From the IMG/VR virus record IMGVR_UViG_3300030110_004466, positions 1-37,657 of that record: a stretch of DNA of 37,657 nucleotides, one strand, 5' to 3'. Both the position numbers and the translations under genes were made by a program. Each line of letters opens with the position of its first letter. Within the stretch, counting starts at the first letter, position 1. This stretch comes from a virus. The notes under the pieces are model-generated. The model searched no databases. It had not been told where the DNA came from and was given only the letters and a program-made list of their open reading frames with translations. This document shows positions 7,208-18,600 of the stretch, in pieces.

Positions 7208-7986
7208 CGACTATAATACTCATCACTATTAGGATCATATGGTGCAAGAGGCCATACTAATGATTCACCAGCAATTTCCTCACAAGTATTCTGCCAAAGT
7301 TTCTCTTCAAAGATAACATATCCTAAAGTCATTCTTGGGCTGTTAGAAAACGCAGAATGCCAAACAATCTTTTCATGTTCTGACTTACGGCCATAGTAAC
7401 CAACCTTACAAGTCCAACCAGGCCTGTCAGGAATATGAACCAAACCTTCTTCATTTTCACCTAAGTTAGGAGCTGGTGAAGTGGAACCTTGAGGATTGAT
7501 ATGTCTCCAATAGCCCAAGTCTTTACCTGGTTCATTGTATGTGAATAAGATATTGAAACTTGGTACGTTCCAGTTTGTATGCCAAGAGATATAACCATCT
7601 TTAGGATACCAAATCTTTAAAGCACAAAAGCGATAACCAAGATAGTTACCAAGGTTGTCGTCAAGCCAATTAGACTTATCAATAATAGGTCTAGCGTATC
7701 TTTCTTCAATGTCACCTTCCTTTAGCCACCGAGAGCATTGATTCAAATCTAAACCATATGAATCAGGAGGATATCCATCTTGTTCCATGTGTTTCAGTGA
7801 CATTAAACATTCTGTTGAGCAAGCATACTCTGCTCTGTTTTCCTTAAAGAACTTTCCACCCCTTGCTCTATAAGGTTTGTCTGGTTCAGGACCAAACGTA
7901 TTTTCTAAGTCTAAATCCCAAACAAAGTCTTTCCACTCATCTAAGTACTTCAAAATTTCCGACTGTATTTGATATATTGGGGTCAT
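7204..7986 (-). CDS. 2-oxoglutarate/Fe(II) oxygenase-like protein with HxN in place of HxD
   Basis: The ATG at 7986 gives 260 residues and has AAGGA eight bases upstream. A TTG one codon earlier is not needed. GYISWHTNWNVPSFNILFTYN (about 131-151) resembles the first iron-binding strand of prolyl/aspartyl hydroxylase-like proteins, and IVWHSAFSNSPRMTLGYVIF (about 207-226) resembles the second, with H210 and R218. The usual HxD carboxylate is replaced by Asn (H136-T-N138). The enzyme may therefore bind iron with an open site, use another residue, or be inactive. It follows the glycosyltransferase at 7937-8815 with a 50-nt overlap and closes the minus-strand fibre operon. Substrate is unknown. 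Confidence 0.6.
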   Translation of the reverse strand: MTPIYQIQSEILKYLDEWKDFVWDLDLENTFGPEPDKPYRARGGKFFKENRAEYACSTECLMSLKHMEQDGYPPDSYGLDLNQCSRWLKEGDIEERYARPIIDKSNWLDDNLGNYLGYRFCALKIWYPKDGYISWHTNWNVPSFNILFTYNEPGKDLGYWRHINPQGSTSPAPNLGENEEGLVHIPDRPGWTCKVGYYGRKSEHEKIVWHSAFSNSPRMTLGYVIFEEKLWQNTCEEIAGESLVWPLAPYDPNSDEYYSR

Positions 7987-8815
7987 CAATTAATCCTTCG
8001 TCTTGAGGTTTACCAGGAATTGTATAGTGGTGGAACACCTTTGTTGTTCCTTCTAATTCCCAATCCCTATAGCCTTTTACAAAATTCCATTTTGGGTGAA
8101 TCTCTTTGATCTTAACTTCATAATTTTTGTAAAAATTAGTTCTCCAAAAAGCATACGTATCCCAAAACCACAATGAACTTGGATGTTCAAATTTTTCTCT
8201 CCAGTTCTTTTTACTTACTATTTGTTCTTTATAATTTAAATACCAGTTATGTAACATTTCTAGTGTGTGGGGCTTATTATTATATATAAACATACCACAA
8301 TGCCATCTCATTCTATAGACGCCATTGTTAGCTTTAGGTTCCCACGAGTGAACAACATATCTTGGCTCACCCTCAGGATCTCCTCCTTCCCAAATTAATT
8401 TTTTGTCTTCGTCTTTATAATGTCGTAATTCTTTTTCTTTTGTAAAGTAAACAACCTTAGCATTGTATGGTCTGTTTTCAGTCATTACCATATCATAATC
8501 ATCTGGTAGCTCGTCAAAAATATACTTTACATCTTCATGTTCGCAATAGGTATCAGCATCCATATAGGCAGTTTTATCATATGGAGTCTGATCTAGTGCC
8601 CATAACTTTGCTCGACAGTGTGCTGGAATCTTAGTAATAATTTTATCAAAGATTTTACTATCTCGTTTTTCATTTACCCATGGTTCGTGAGTAAACAATG
8701 TGATCTTTGCTTCTGGCCAATAGTCCTTAACTGATTCTGCAGACATAACTGCAGCGTCATAATAAGGCTTTGTTAAAGATCCAATATAAATAAAACCATT
8801 ATTCTGCTGCGACAT
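7937..8815 (-). CDS. Glycosyltransferase-like protein (fourth, minus strand)
   Basis: Starting at MSQQNNGFIYIGSLTKPYYD gives 292 residues. The frame is open for 26 more codons upstream, but that part lies inside the previous gene and reads as its out-of-frame shadow. The N-terminal strand (FIYIGS) and helix (AAVMSAESVKDYW) followed by ITLFTHEPW match the nucleotide-sugar-binding half of GT-A enzymes. D86-A-D88 in TAYMDADTYCEHED is the DxD motif. RMRWHCGMFIYN is the later conserved strand. The spelling (YMDADT) differs from the DLD enzymes of the plus-strand island, so it is probably a separate lineage. It overlaps the preceding coiled-coil gene by 17 nt and the following oxygenase-like gene by 50 nt. 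Confidence 0.7.
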   Translation of the reverse strand: MSQQNNGFIYIGSLTKPYYDAAVMSAESVKDYWPEAKITLFTHEPWVNEKRDSKIFDKIITKIPAHCRAKLWALDQTPYDKTAYMDADTYCEHEDVKYIFDELPDDYDMVMTENRPYNAKVVYFTKEKELRHYKDEDKKLIWEGGDPEGEPRYVVHSWEPKANNGVYRMRWHCGMFIYNNKPHTLEMLHNWYLNYKEQIVSKKNWREKFEHPSSLWFWDTYAFWRTNFYKNYEVKIKEIHPKWNFVKGYRDWELEGTTKVFHHYTIPGKPQDEGLIDDPNISNTVGNFEVLR

Positions 8816-9584
8816 TTTCAACCGGCTCGTCTTTAACTTCTGGTTCACTGCTAGGTGTATAGTGCAGAGCATAAAGAGCTCCAATTGCACCAAAGACCTC
8901 TAGCTCAGACTTTGCTTTTCTAATCATAGATTTCAAGTCTCTATTTTCAGAATCATTGACAACATCCATTTCAAAAGCATCAACTTTAAGTTGAAATAAT
9001 CTCTCTTGCTTGAGTTTGTCACTTTCTTCTTTCATCCTGGCCTCTTCTTGTTCACGGCCAGCATTAATCTTATCAATCTCACGTTTAGTGTTTCTATCGA
9101 GATCGTCCTGATTGAAAATTTTTCTTAAATGATGCCAAGCAGCTTCATGAGTAGGAGCCTTATCAATTGTATGAGACTCTACTGAATCATCTGGTTGTCT
9201 TAGAAAAAATGTAAGTACTGTTCTAGCATCATTAGCATAGAAAGCATATATTGGTTCGCCTTGTGCGAAAGGCCATGCGGGTTCTGCCACTGTTTCACTC
9301 CTATTAGATATTATAAAATTACGACTCCATATAGTATTTAGTACGTTGGACTTTCGTATAAGTCCAAGTCTATCTTCACGATTAGTATCCATACGATCTT
9401 TTTTGATAGCATCTTCAACACTATCTTTATCGTGAGGAACTTTCCAACCCTCCTTCTCGTGTTTATCTAGGTCAAAATCATCTTGAAATTCTGGAACACG
9501 AACATCAATTGACTTGTTTGCTAACTCTGCTTCTGACCCTACTTCTTCAATTTTAAATCCATGTTTGGATGGATCTAAAGCCAT
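8799..9584 (-). CDS. Coiled-coil protein downstream of giant fibre, 261 residues
   Basis: I do not recognise the family. The N-terminal ~75 residues are strongly charged and acidic (EFQDDFDLDKHEKEGWK). A globular part with many aromatics follows (AEPAWPFAQGEPIYAFYANDARTV). A long charged helix or coiled coil covers about residues 160-225 (EIDKINAGREQEEARMKEES). A short hydrophobic stretch (VFGAIGALYALHY) near 230-242 could be a helix packing site. AGGAG lies seven bases before the ATG, and the gene begins 16 nt after the giant fibre stop. Its position next to the fibre suggests a fibre assembly chaperone or attachment factor, as T4 has gp38 and gp57A after fibre genes, but there is no sequence likeness to claim. 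Confidence 0.7.
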   Translation of the reverse strand: MALDPSKHGFKIEEVGSEAELANKSIDVRVPEFQDDFDLDKHEKEGWKVPHDKDSVEDAIKKDRMDTNREDRLGLIRKSNVLNTIWSRNFIISNRSETVAEPAWPFAQGEPIYAFYANDARTVLTFFLRQPDDSVESHTIDKAPTHEAAWHHLRKIFNQDDLDRNTKREIDKINAGREQEEARMKEESDKLKQERLFQLKVDAFEMDVVNDSENRDLKSMIRKAKSELEVFGAIGALYALHYTPSSEPEVKDEPVENVAAE

Positions 9585-9600
9585 ATTGTACTCCTAATCA

Positions 9601-12600
9601 TTAACCGTAGTTAGGTGCTCCTGCATATCCTGTTGTTGTTGCAGCAGCCCATGCCTTAGTATATGTAGCTGCTGAGGAATCCCATGCCTTGACATAATCA
9701 TCGCTATATGAAAGACCATGATAATGTCTATCATAAGGTTCTATAGCTGTTTGAATATACGTTTCTGTATAATTAGCGCCAGTATATGATGTTCCGGCAG
9801 CATTGACATAGGAACCAGCATAATCTTTATAGTATTCAGATGGTGCATTGACAGGATGAAGATAGTAAGGCTCACCAACAAATTTGAATTGCGGATCACC
9901 TAAGATGTTACCTTGATGAATAAATGTAACTCTATTGTAATCAAATTGATCAATTGCAGCACCTGGCAAACCACCATCACCACATTGTGCAAATCTTGAT
10001 TTGTTAAGTAGTCGCTCACCACCACCTGTTCCAGCTTCGCCCAAGTTTCCTCCTTTACCACCTCTAATTCTTGAATGACCATACTGTAGGTCAGGAGTTC
10101 CATTATCTCCACCATACAACAAAGTACCAGACTTAGGCAACGTTAAAAGATGAGCATCTGGAGATTCTGTTGTACCTTCTACACCAAAGATGAATCCTGC
10201 TCCACCTGAACCAGCAACACCTGAAGTAAACGCTGTACCCGTATATGATACACCAGTATCTCTTTGGTATGACTCTTCAACCCAATCTTTCACATAATCA
10301 GCTTGCCACGTCTTTGACCAAACTTTAGTAAAGGCTTTTACATAATCAACAGAATAATCTTTTGACCACACCTTAGTATAATCTGCATCATATTCTCTTG
10401 CATACGTTCTCGAGTATACTTTTGTATAGTCACCAATGTATGTTTCACCATCATATGATCTTGAATAGATTTTTGTATAGTTTTGAGTAAAGACGCCAGT
10501 GTACACTTTATCATAGTTGGTAGTGTCACTACCACTTGCAAAACCACCATAATAAACAGGACCAAGCCAATTCTTTGTATATGCTCCTGTGTATGACTTT
10601 GTCCATATCTTAGTATAATCTTTGGTGTATGTTCCTGTATAGCTACCTTGCCATACCTTTGTAAAGTCTTGTTGGTATACCTTTTCCCAAATCTTAGTAT
10701 ATACAGTTGTGTAGTCCTTTGACCAAATCTTTGTATATGTTTTATTGTATGTTGTAGTATAATCAGCACCCCAAAGTTTAACATACAAGGCTAAGTATGA
10801 TTGGGAGTATGAAGCTGTTGCAGCATATGTTGATGAATAGGCATTACTTACATAATCAGTACCACTTTCTCCAGCAGTATATGTTGTACCTGGTGCTTCC
10901 CAATTCTTAGTATATGATCCACCATAAAGTCCAAACGTACCAGTATAAGGTTTAGCAAATGATGTAGCTGTCCATACTGATTGGAATCCTCCAAATACTC
11001 CACCACCTATTTGATACTCTTTAGCATATTCAGCAATATAATTACCTGTATAGTTCTTTTCCCATACTTTGTTGTATGTTGCATTGTATTCAACTTCATA
11101 TTCAGCTGAGTATGTTTCACCATATGCTCTTTCCCATGTACCAGCAAATGCACCTTCAAAGTCACCACCAAAATTGATAGCAGATGTCTGAGAATATGAA
11201 CTTTCAAATTCAGCTCTAAAGTCTTTCTGCCATGATGCACTAAAGTTCTTTGAATATGTCTGAGGACCAACCCAACCTGTAATGTATGTAGCTGCATAAT
11301 CTCCTTGATAGACTTTTGTGTAAACTGCCGTGTAATAGCTGTCATATCCTCGTGAGAAGTGGGCTACATAGTCCTTAGACCAGTCCTTGTTATAATCTGC
11401 TAGGTAGTCTTTACTGAACGTACCTGAGTAAGTTCCAGTATAAGTTTTCTCAAAGTCTTTGCGATACACACCAGAATAATCCAAAACATAATCAGCTGAG
11501 TATACTTTAAACCAAATCTTCTGATAGGATTTTGTATACACTCCTGTGTATGTTTTGGTCCATCCACCAGTGAATGATTTAGTATAGCTTCCTGTTGCAC
11601 CAACATATACACGATTGAATTCAGCACCATATGTTATATCAAACGTACCTTCATAAGTCTTTTCATACTGCACTTCCCAAGACTTAGCCCAGTTTGTACT
11701 AAATGTACCAGCAGTAAAGGTTCCTGTGTATCCTTTGATACCTTGATACGCTTTTGTATATTCTGTACCATCATATGTCTTAGTGTATGTTGCACCATCG
11801 TATGCTTTAATGTATGCAATGCCATCCCAAGACTTTGTATATGTCTTGGTGTAGTCTGCAGCAAACAGTCCGGTGTAATCACCCGAATCAGCTTCAAATG
11901 ATGCTTCCCAATGCTTAGTATATGTTTTAACATAATCAGCATCAAAGGTAGACAAATAAGCCTTTTCGTATGTTCCTACATAGTCTTTATCGTATGAAGA
12001 AGTATATGTTTTCTCGTAATTGACTTTGCTTGAGCCATTATAGTCACCAGAGAAGTCTGCTTCATAATCTTTAGACCACGCTTTTGTATATGTGGCTGTG
12101 TAAACTTTTGTATAAGTATCTCCTAAGTATGCACCGGTTGCACTTTCCCATGTCTTAGTCCATGCCTTAGTATAATCTTTTGAATAATCACCAACCCACA
12201 CTTTTTCATATGTCTTACTATATCCAGACCACTCGTTCACAAATGAACCTTCGTATGTTGCAATGTAACTTGGATTGTATGTTACAACCGATTCTCTTGT
12301 GAATGTTCCTCCTTCAAAGGCTTTTGTAAAGAAACCGCCCCATTGTTGAGTATATGACAACGCATCTTGATATGTTCCAACATATTCTTTTTCATAATTC
12401 TTACCAGAAAATGCTTTAGTGTAGCTTGCACTTGCACCAGCATAATCGGAATCATATGTACGAGGACCACTCCATGTCTTATCATATGCAGCTGCAAATG
12501 AACCAGTATATGTTCCTTGCCATTCTTTTGTAAAGTATTCCATCCTTACTGGAAGATCAGCTAAGCTATTTTCAAGAGCTAATTCAGAACCAGCGTTGCT

Positions 12601-15600
12601 ACCTGAAGAGTCTGTACCATCTAAGATAATATTACCTTTACCATATCCACCACCATCTTCAAGAACAATGCTACGATTAATAAGATCGTTTTCTGAAACA
12701 GTGCCAGAGTAACCTCCAAATGTTCCAGCAAATTGTGAGTTAGATTGAGCATAAGCTCTATCATATTGAGGTACGTTACCAACAGCACCTGAGTATTGAC
12801 CTAAGAATGCTTTGTTGAAGTTTGTTACAACTCCAGTATCACCAGTGAAGTCGGATGTATCCGTCATTAGAATCTTACCATTGTCTAATGAATCTTCTAA
12901 AATTACATTGTCGTTTTGATCAGTTACACCATCTTCTGTCATTATGGAATCACCAGCATCTGTCGATGAACCATCTGTTCCGTTTAATGCTATTCTTCCT
13001 GTTCCTGTTGCATCCTCAAGATCAATTGAATCTGAACTACCATCTAAAACAAGATGGGCATCACTAGGACCATAAAATGTTCTTGAATATGTACCTGTCC
13101 AACTTCCTTCATAATCTTTTGTGTAATCTTGTGCGTAAGCATTCCACAACTTAGTATATGTTTTAGTGTATAATCTTGTATATGTACCAGTGAAGGATCC
13201 TTCATATGGTGCAATTATCATATAAGGTACTTTGAGACCTGATGAGATAAAGCTAATTGACTGTGTGTATGCTACTTGACCAGCAAATGCTCTTGCTCCT
13301 TCAACAGGACCAATGTAAGCCTTTGTATAGTTTGCTGCTGAACTATCCCAAGCCTTTGCATATACCTTTTCAAATGTTTGTAAATTACCAACATAATTTT
13401 TACCGTAGTTGACTGTTGGACCTTCATAAGCTACACCTGCTGTGTAATAATTTTCTGCACCAACATATGTTGCAGCATCATCATCCACAAAGAATATTGG
13501 ACCAGCATAATGCTTGAGCCAGTTATCGCCCGAGAATGACTGTTGATAATCGACAGCCCAATTCTTAGTATAGTTTGCAGCGGATGAGTCCCAAGCCTTT
13601 GCATATACTTTTGCATACGATAATGCAACGTCAGCTGTATAAACTACTGTCCATTGTTTGGTATATGTCTTTAGCCAATCTTTACTATAATCTTTTGTAT
13701 AGGTTTTAACATAGTCCTTGAGGAAGTTACCTGAATACGCTTTTGTATATGTAACATCCCAACTCTTTGTCCACACTTTATTGTAAGTAGCTCCAAAGCC
13801 TTGTTGTGGACTACCAGCAAAACCACCATATAGAGTTGGACCTACCCATGATTTAGTATATGATGCACTATAATTCTTTAGATAGCTAACAGAATAGTTT
13901 GCAGTAGATGTTCCTGCATATGCTTTTTCATATGTTTTATTATAATCTTTTGAGTAAACAGCAGTGTATGCTTTTGTATATACAGCATCCCATACTTTTG
14001 TATAGTCGGTTAAGAAGCTAGCGCTGTATTCTCTTGTATATAAACTTTCGTCACCTTCAAATGTTCCAGTCCAAGCCTTTTGATATACCTTATCCCAATT
14101 CTTTAGATAATCAGTACTATACACTACTCCATCAAATGATTGTGACCAAACTTTATCATAATCTGCTTGCCATGTCTTTGTATATGTTTTTGTCCAGACC
14201 TTTGTATAGTCTTTCTCCCAATTTTTGGTATATACCTTCTGCCAAATTTTAGCGTAGTCAGCTGTCCAATCTTTGTTGTATATACCAGTATATGTTTTTG
14301 CCCAACTGCTGTTCCAAGTTGCTACATAATCTGTACTGTAATCTCTTTCATAATCTTTTGTATAAACTGCATTGAATACTGCAGAGAATACTTTGGTCCA
14401 ATCCTTTGACCATACCTTTGCATAATCTGCTGAGTATCCAACAGTGTAACCTTGTTCCCATGCCTTAGCAAACTCATCATCATAGGCTTGTGAATCCCAA
14501 CCTTTTACATATGATTTGTTCCAGACTTTAGTATATACTGCTTCATAATCGGCTGAGAATGATCCTGTATAATCACCTTGCCAATCTTTAACATAACTCT
14601 TAGTAAATGTTGCACTATAAACCTTGGTGTAAGTTTTAGACCAAGCCTTTGTATAGAATTTATCAAATGTTCCTTCGTATGCTTTTGACCATGCTTTTGA
14701 ATAAGTGGCTTGCCAATCTTTTGTATAATCCGCAGCATATGCTTTGGTGTAATTTGTTGCATAATCTTTGTCGTAATTAGTTGTCCATAACTTTACATAC
14801 GTTGCACCAAACTCTGCATCATAAGTACTTTGATAATCTTTTGTATAAGATGCTTCATAACTCTTGGTATAATCTGTTGTAAAGTCACTTTCAAATGAAG
14901 CAATGTATCTTCTAGCATCTGGGCTACCATGATACGTTGCACCAACATATGTTTTTGAAAATACACCAGCTTCATTACTATATGGATCTGTGATACCAGA
15001 TGCACCACCGCCTCCACCGCCACCACCAATTATTCCATAATTCTCAATAAACAACTCAACGTTGGCTGATGCCTTAATTGCATGACCACCATTTGTACCA
15101 GGATTTGATTCGCCTCTAACACCGGTGTTTGCATCACCACCATCACCGCCTTTACCAACAATATATCCAGAAGGATAGTTAACAATTCTAACAAGGTGTT
15201 TCAAGTCCACATTAATACTATCTCCAACAACAGTAGCAGAGACAGAATTCATTGACAAATCAATTGCTGAGCATGAAGAATTAGCAGAGCCAAATATAAA
15301 TGATCTTGTCGTATCGTCTTTCTCACCAACGTAAATATTTACAATCTGAGGATTAGAATCAGGATCTCTACCTTGTTGTATTAGATAATTACGAAGATTA
15401 AAGTTGTTTAAATATGTTGCTGGTTTTTGAAGAACATTATTGTAACCAAATGTAGTACCTGGTGAATCTTCGTTTAGAATCTTACTTCCGGAATCAGGAT
15501 GTCCATCTTCAAGAATAACGTGGTCGCCAGCATTTGTAGATGAACTATCAGTACCATTCAATACAATAACATCTTGGAACTTTTCTGGATCAGATAACAA

Positions 15601-18600
15601 CTGCTCACCATGATTTAAGAAGATGTCTGTTGGCTCATAACCAACGTATGTTGTCTTCCAAGTATCATTTTGTTTCACATTTAGATACTTGACTCTCTTC
15701 CACTCATCACTTTGCTTAACAAACAACTCTTTAATTTGCTTCCAATCATCATTCTGCTTAATATGCATTTTTGGAATGTTTGGAATATTATCACCAAGAT
15801 GTCCACTTGATGGACCCATGAAACTTGTTGTACCAATAAATGGTTGGTTACGGTTTAGTGCACCTTGCCAACGCTGAGTAAATATTGCGTCACCAGTGTA
15901 TGATGGTTCAAAGCTACCATGGAATTGACCTTGATACGAAACAGTATAGTTAACAAAGCCTTCGTAATTTGTTTGCCCAGTATATATTTTTGAATAAGCA
16001 GTACCGTCTGTAAAGATACCTGTCCAGTTTTGCTCATATGTTTTTGCATATAGTGCTTGATATTCTTTATTGTAATCTGCTGACCATATCTTTGTATATA
16101 CTTTATCATAGTTACCAGTGTAAACCTTTTCCCATGATTTTGACCATATCTTAGTATAGTCAGCAGAGTATATTTTAGTATAGGTCCGTGACCAAATCTT
16201 TGTGTAGACTTTTGTATATGCACCCGTCCAAACTTTAGAATAAACTTTACCATAGTTTGTTGTCTGACTACCACTAGCAAAGCCACCAAAGTATACAGGT
16301 CCAAGCCAATTCTTTGAATAATTAGCAGCAGAAGATGTACTCCATACTTTTGTATAATCAGCACTATAGTCTTGGTTCCAATCTGTAGACCAATCTTTTG
16401 AATATACTTTATTGTAATCAGCATCGTAGTTTTTTGTCCACTCACTTTGCCAATCTTTTGTATAATCAACTGACCAATCTTTACTATATGTTTTTGCCCA
16501 ATCAGCAGCCCAGTTTCTTTCATAAAGTTTTGCATAGACACCAATGAATGTTGAACCCCATGACTTTGTATATTCTGCTTTACCAGTATAGTTTCTGACC
16601 CAGTTAGTTGAACCAGTAAAGTCTTTAGCACCTACGTAGTATCTTACGAATACAGCAAACAGACCTTCATAAGTTTTGTTCCATATCTTTTGGTACAACT
16701 TATCATAGTTTGTTTCCCAAACTTTGGTATATGTTGTCGTCCACTCACTCTGCCAATCTTTGGTATAGTCAGTATTGTATACCTTTGTATAGTTACCAAC
16801 ATAGTTTTTAAGATAGTCTTTGTTATAATCTACAGACCAATCCTTAGCCCAAACTTTAGTATAGGCTGCATCATATGTCTTTTCATAATCAGTTGCCCAA
16901 ATCTTTGTATATGCTTTTTCATAAGATGCAACATATTCTTTTTCGTAATTGCCTAACCAAAGTTTTGTATAGTCTTTGTTATAATCTTTATTCCATATCT
17001 TTGTATAGGCTGCAGCCCATATTTTTGTATAAGTTACATTATAATCTGTAGACCAATCTTTACTCCAAATTTTGGTATAAGCGCCAACATAGTTTTTAGT
17101 GTATGTCTTGGTCCATATTTTTGAATACACTTTATCATAATCTTTATTGTATGTGGCATCAAACACACCTTCATAGGTTTTATCCCATGCTTTGGTCCAA
17201 ATCTTCGTATAGTCAGCACCGTAATCTTTATCCCAGTTTACGTTCCAAACCTTTGTATATGCTGCTGTGTATGCCTTTACATAATCCTTCTCATAATCTG
17301 CATCGTAGTCTTTGTTCCAATCCTTAGCCCAAATCTTTGTGTATATCTTAGTATAGATTTTTGTATAAAGTTTTGTCCATGCTTTGGTCCAAACTTTGCT
17401 ATAAACTTTGGTATAGTTAGCACCATAACCTTGTTGTGGATTACCTGCAAAACCACCATACAGAGTTGGACCTTGCCACGCCTTGGACCAGATCTTAGTA
17501 TAATCTTTTCCGTAGTCTTTGTTCCAATCCCTAGACCAATCTTTAGACCAATCTTTGCTATACTCTTTGTCGTAATCTTTAGAATATGCTTTGGTCCATA
17601 TCTTAGTCCATATTTTGGCGTATGCTTTTTCCCAATCCGTTTCGTATATTTTATCATAAGCCTTTTCATAGGATTTAGTCCATATTTTTGCATACACTTT
17701 ATCATATGCTGCATCCCAAATTTTGGTATAAACACCAGTCCATTGCTTTGCATATGCTTTAGCCCAGAGCTTCGTATAATCAGCACCATAATCTTTGTTA
17801 TAGTTTTCCGTAAAGGTGCCTTCATATATCTTATCATAATCTGTTGCCCAAATTTTGGTATAGGTTATTTGGTAGTTTGTTTCCCAATCTTTGTTGTATA
17901 CGGCATCATAAGCCTTTGTATATGTCTTTACATAAATTTTGTCATAGTTACCGACATAGTCTTTGATCCAGGCTTTGTTGTAATTTTTAGTATAGACAGC
18001 AGTCCAATCTTTAGCGTATGCTTTTACCCAATCTTTATTGTATATGGCATCGTAATCTGTAGCCCAAATTTTAGTATACGTTTTAGTATATGTCTTAATA
18101 TAAAGACCTTGATATTCTTTATCCCAAGCCTTTGCATATATCTTTTCATAGTTGCCAGTCCAAACTTTAGTATATACTGCATCCCAGGCTTTAGTATACG
18201 TTTTTGTATAATCAGCAGTATATGCCTTGTCAAATGTCTTAGCATAAATTTCAGCTCTATATCCACCTTCTGTTATTCCTTGGTAAATACCAGTGTATGA
18301 AATTCCTCCAAGATATGATTCAATACCAGTGAAATTGTCTACCCCTTCAAACGTACCTTCATATGTTGCACCAGTGTAATTTACTACAGATGTATACTGT
18401 TCAGTAACATTATACGTTTTTGAGAAAGAAACTTCTGATGTATAGGCTCCTGTGTAAGTTTTACTATAATCAACATCAGTAACATAAGCTGCGTCTCCTG
18501 AGTATGCTTTTTCAAAACTAGCAGCACCTATGTAGTCTCTGTTGTAATCTTTATTGTAAGCAATGAAGTTAGTATAGTTTCTTGTTGCCTGATACCCTTT

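Noticed and set aside
7190-7220. Transcription terminator between the convergent operons
   Set aside because: The two stop codons overlap and no GC-rich hairpin with a T run is visible on either strand.
15855-16631. Minus-strand frame of 258 residues rich in Ile, Gln, Lys and Gly
   Set aside because: It is an out-of-frame shadow of the same repeat on the coding strand. Composition follows the shifted repeat codons, with no start signal.
10260-18240. Regular 12-base DNA periodicity that might suggest a CRISPR array or minisatellite
   Set aside because: There are no spacer/repeat units of CRISPR size. The period equals four codons and sits wholly inside one open reading frame with synonymous variation.
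17431-18300. Plus-strand open frame of 289 residues inside the fibre gene, rich in Ile, Cys, Phe and Pro
   Set aside because: It is the antisense reading of the tetrad repeat: the 12-base period keeps stops out of other frames. It has no ribosome site or domain, and similar shadows occur all along the gene.
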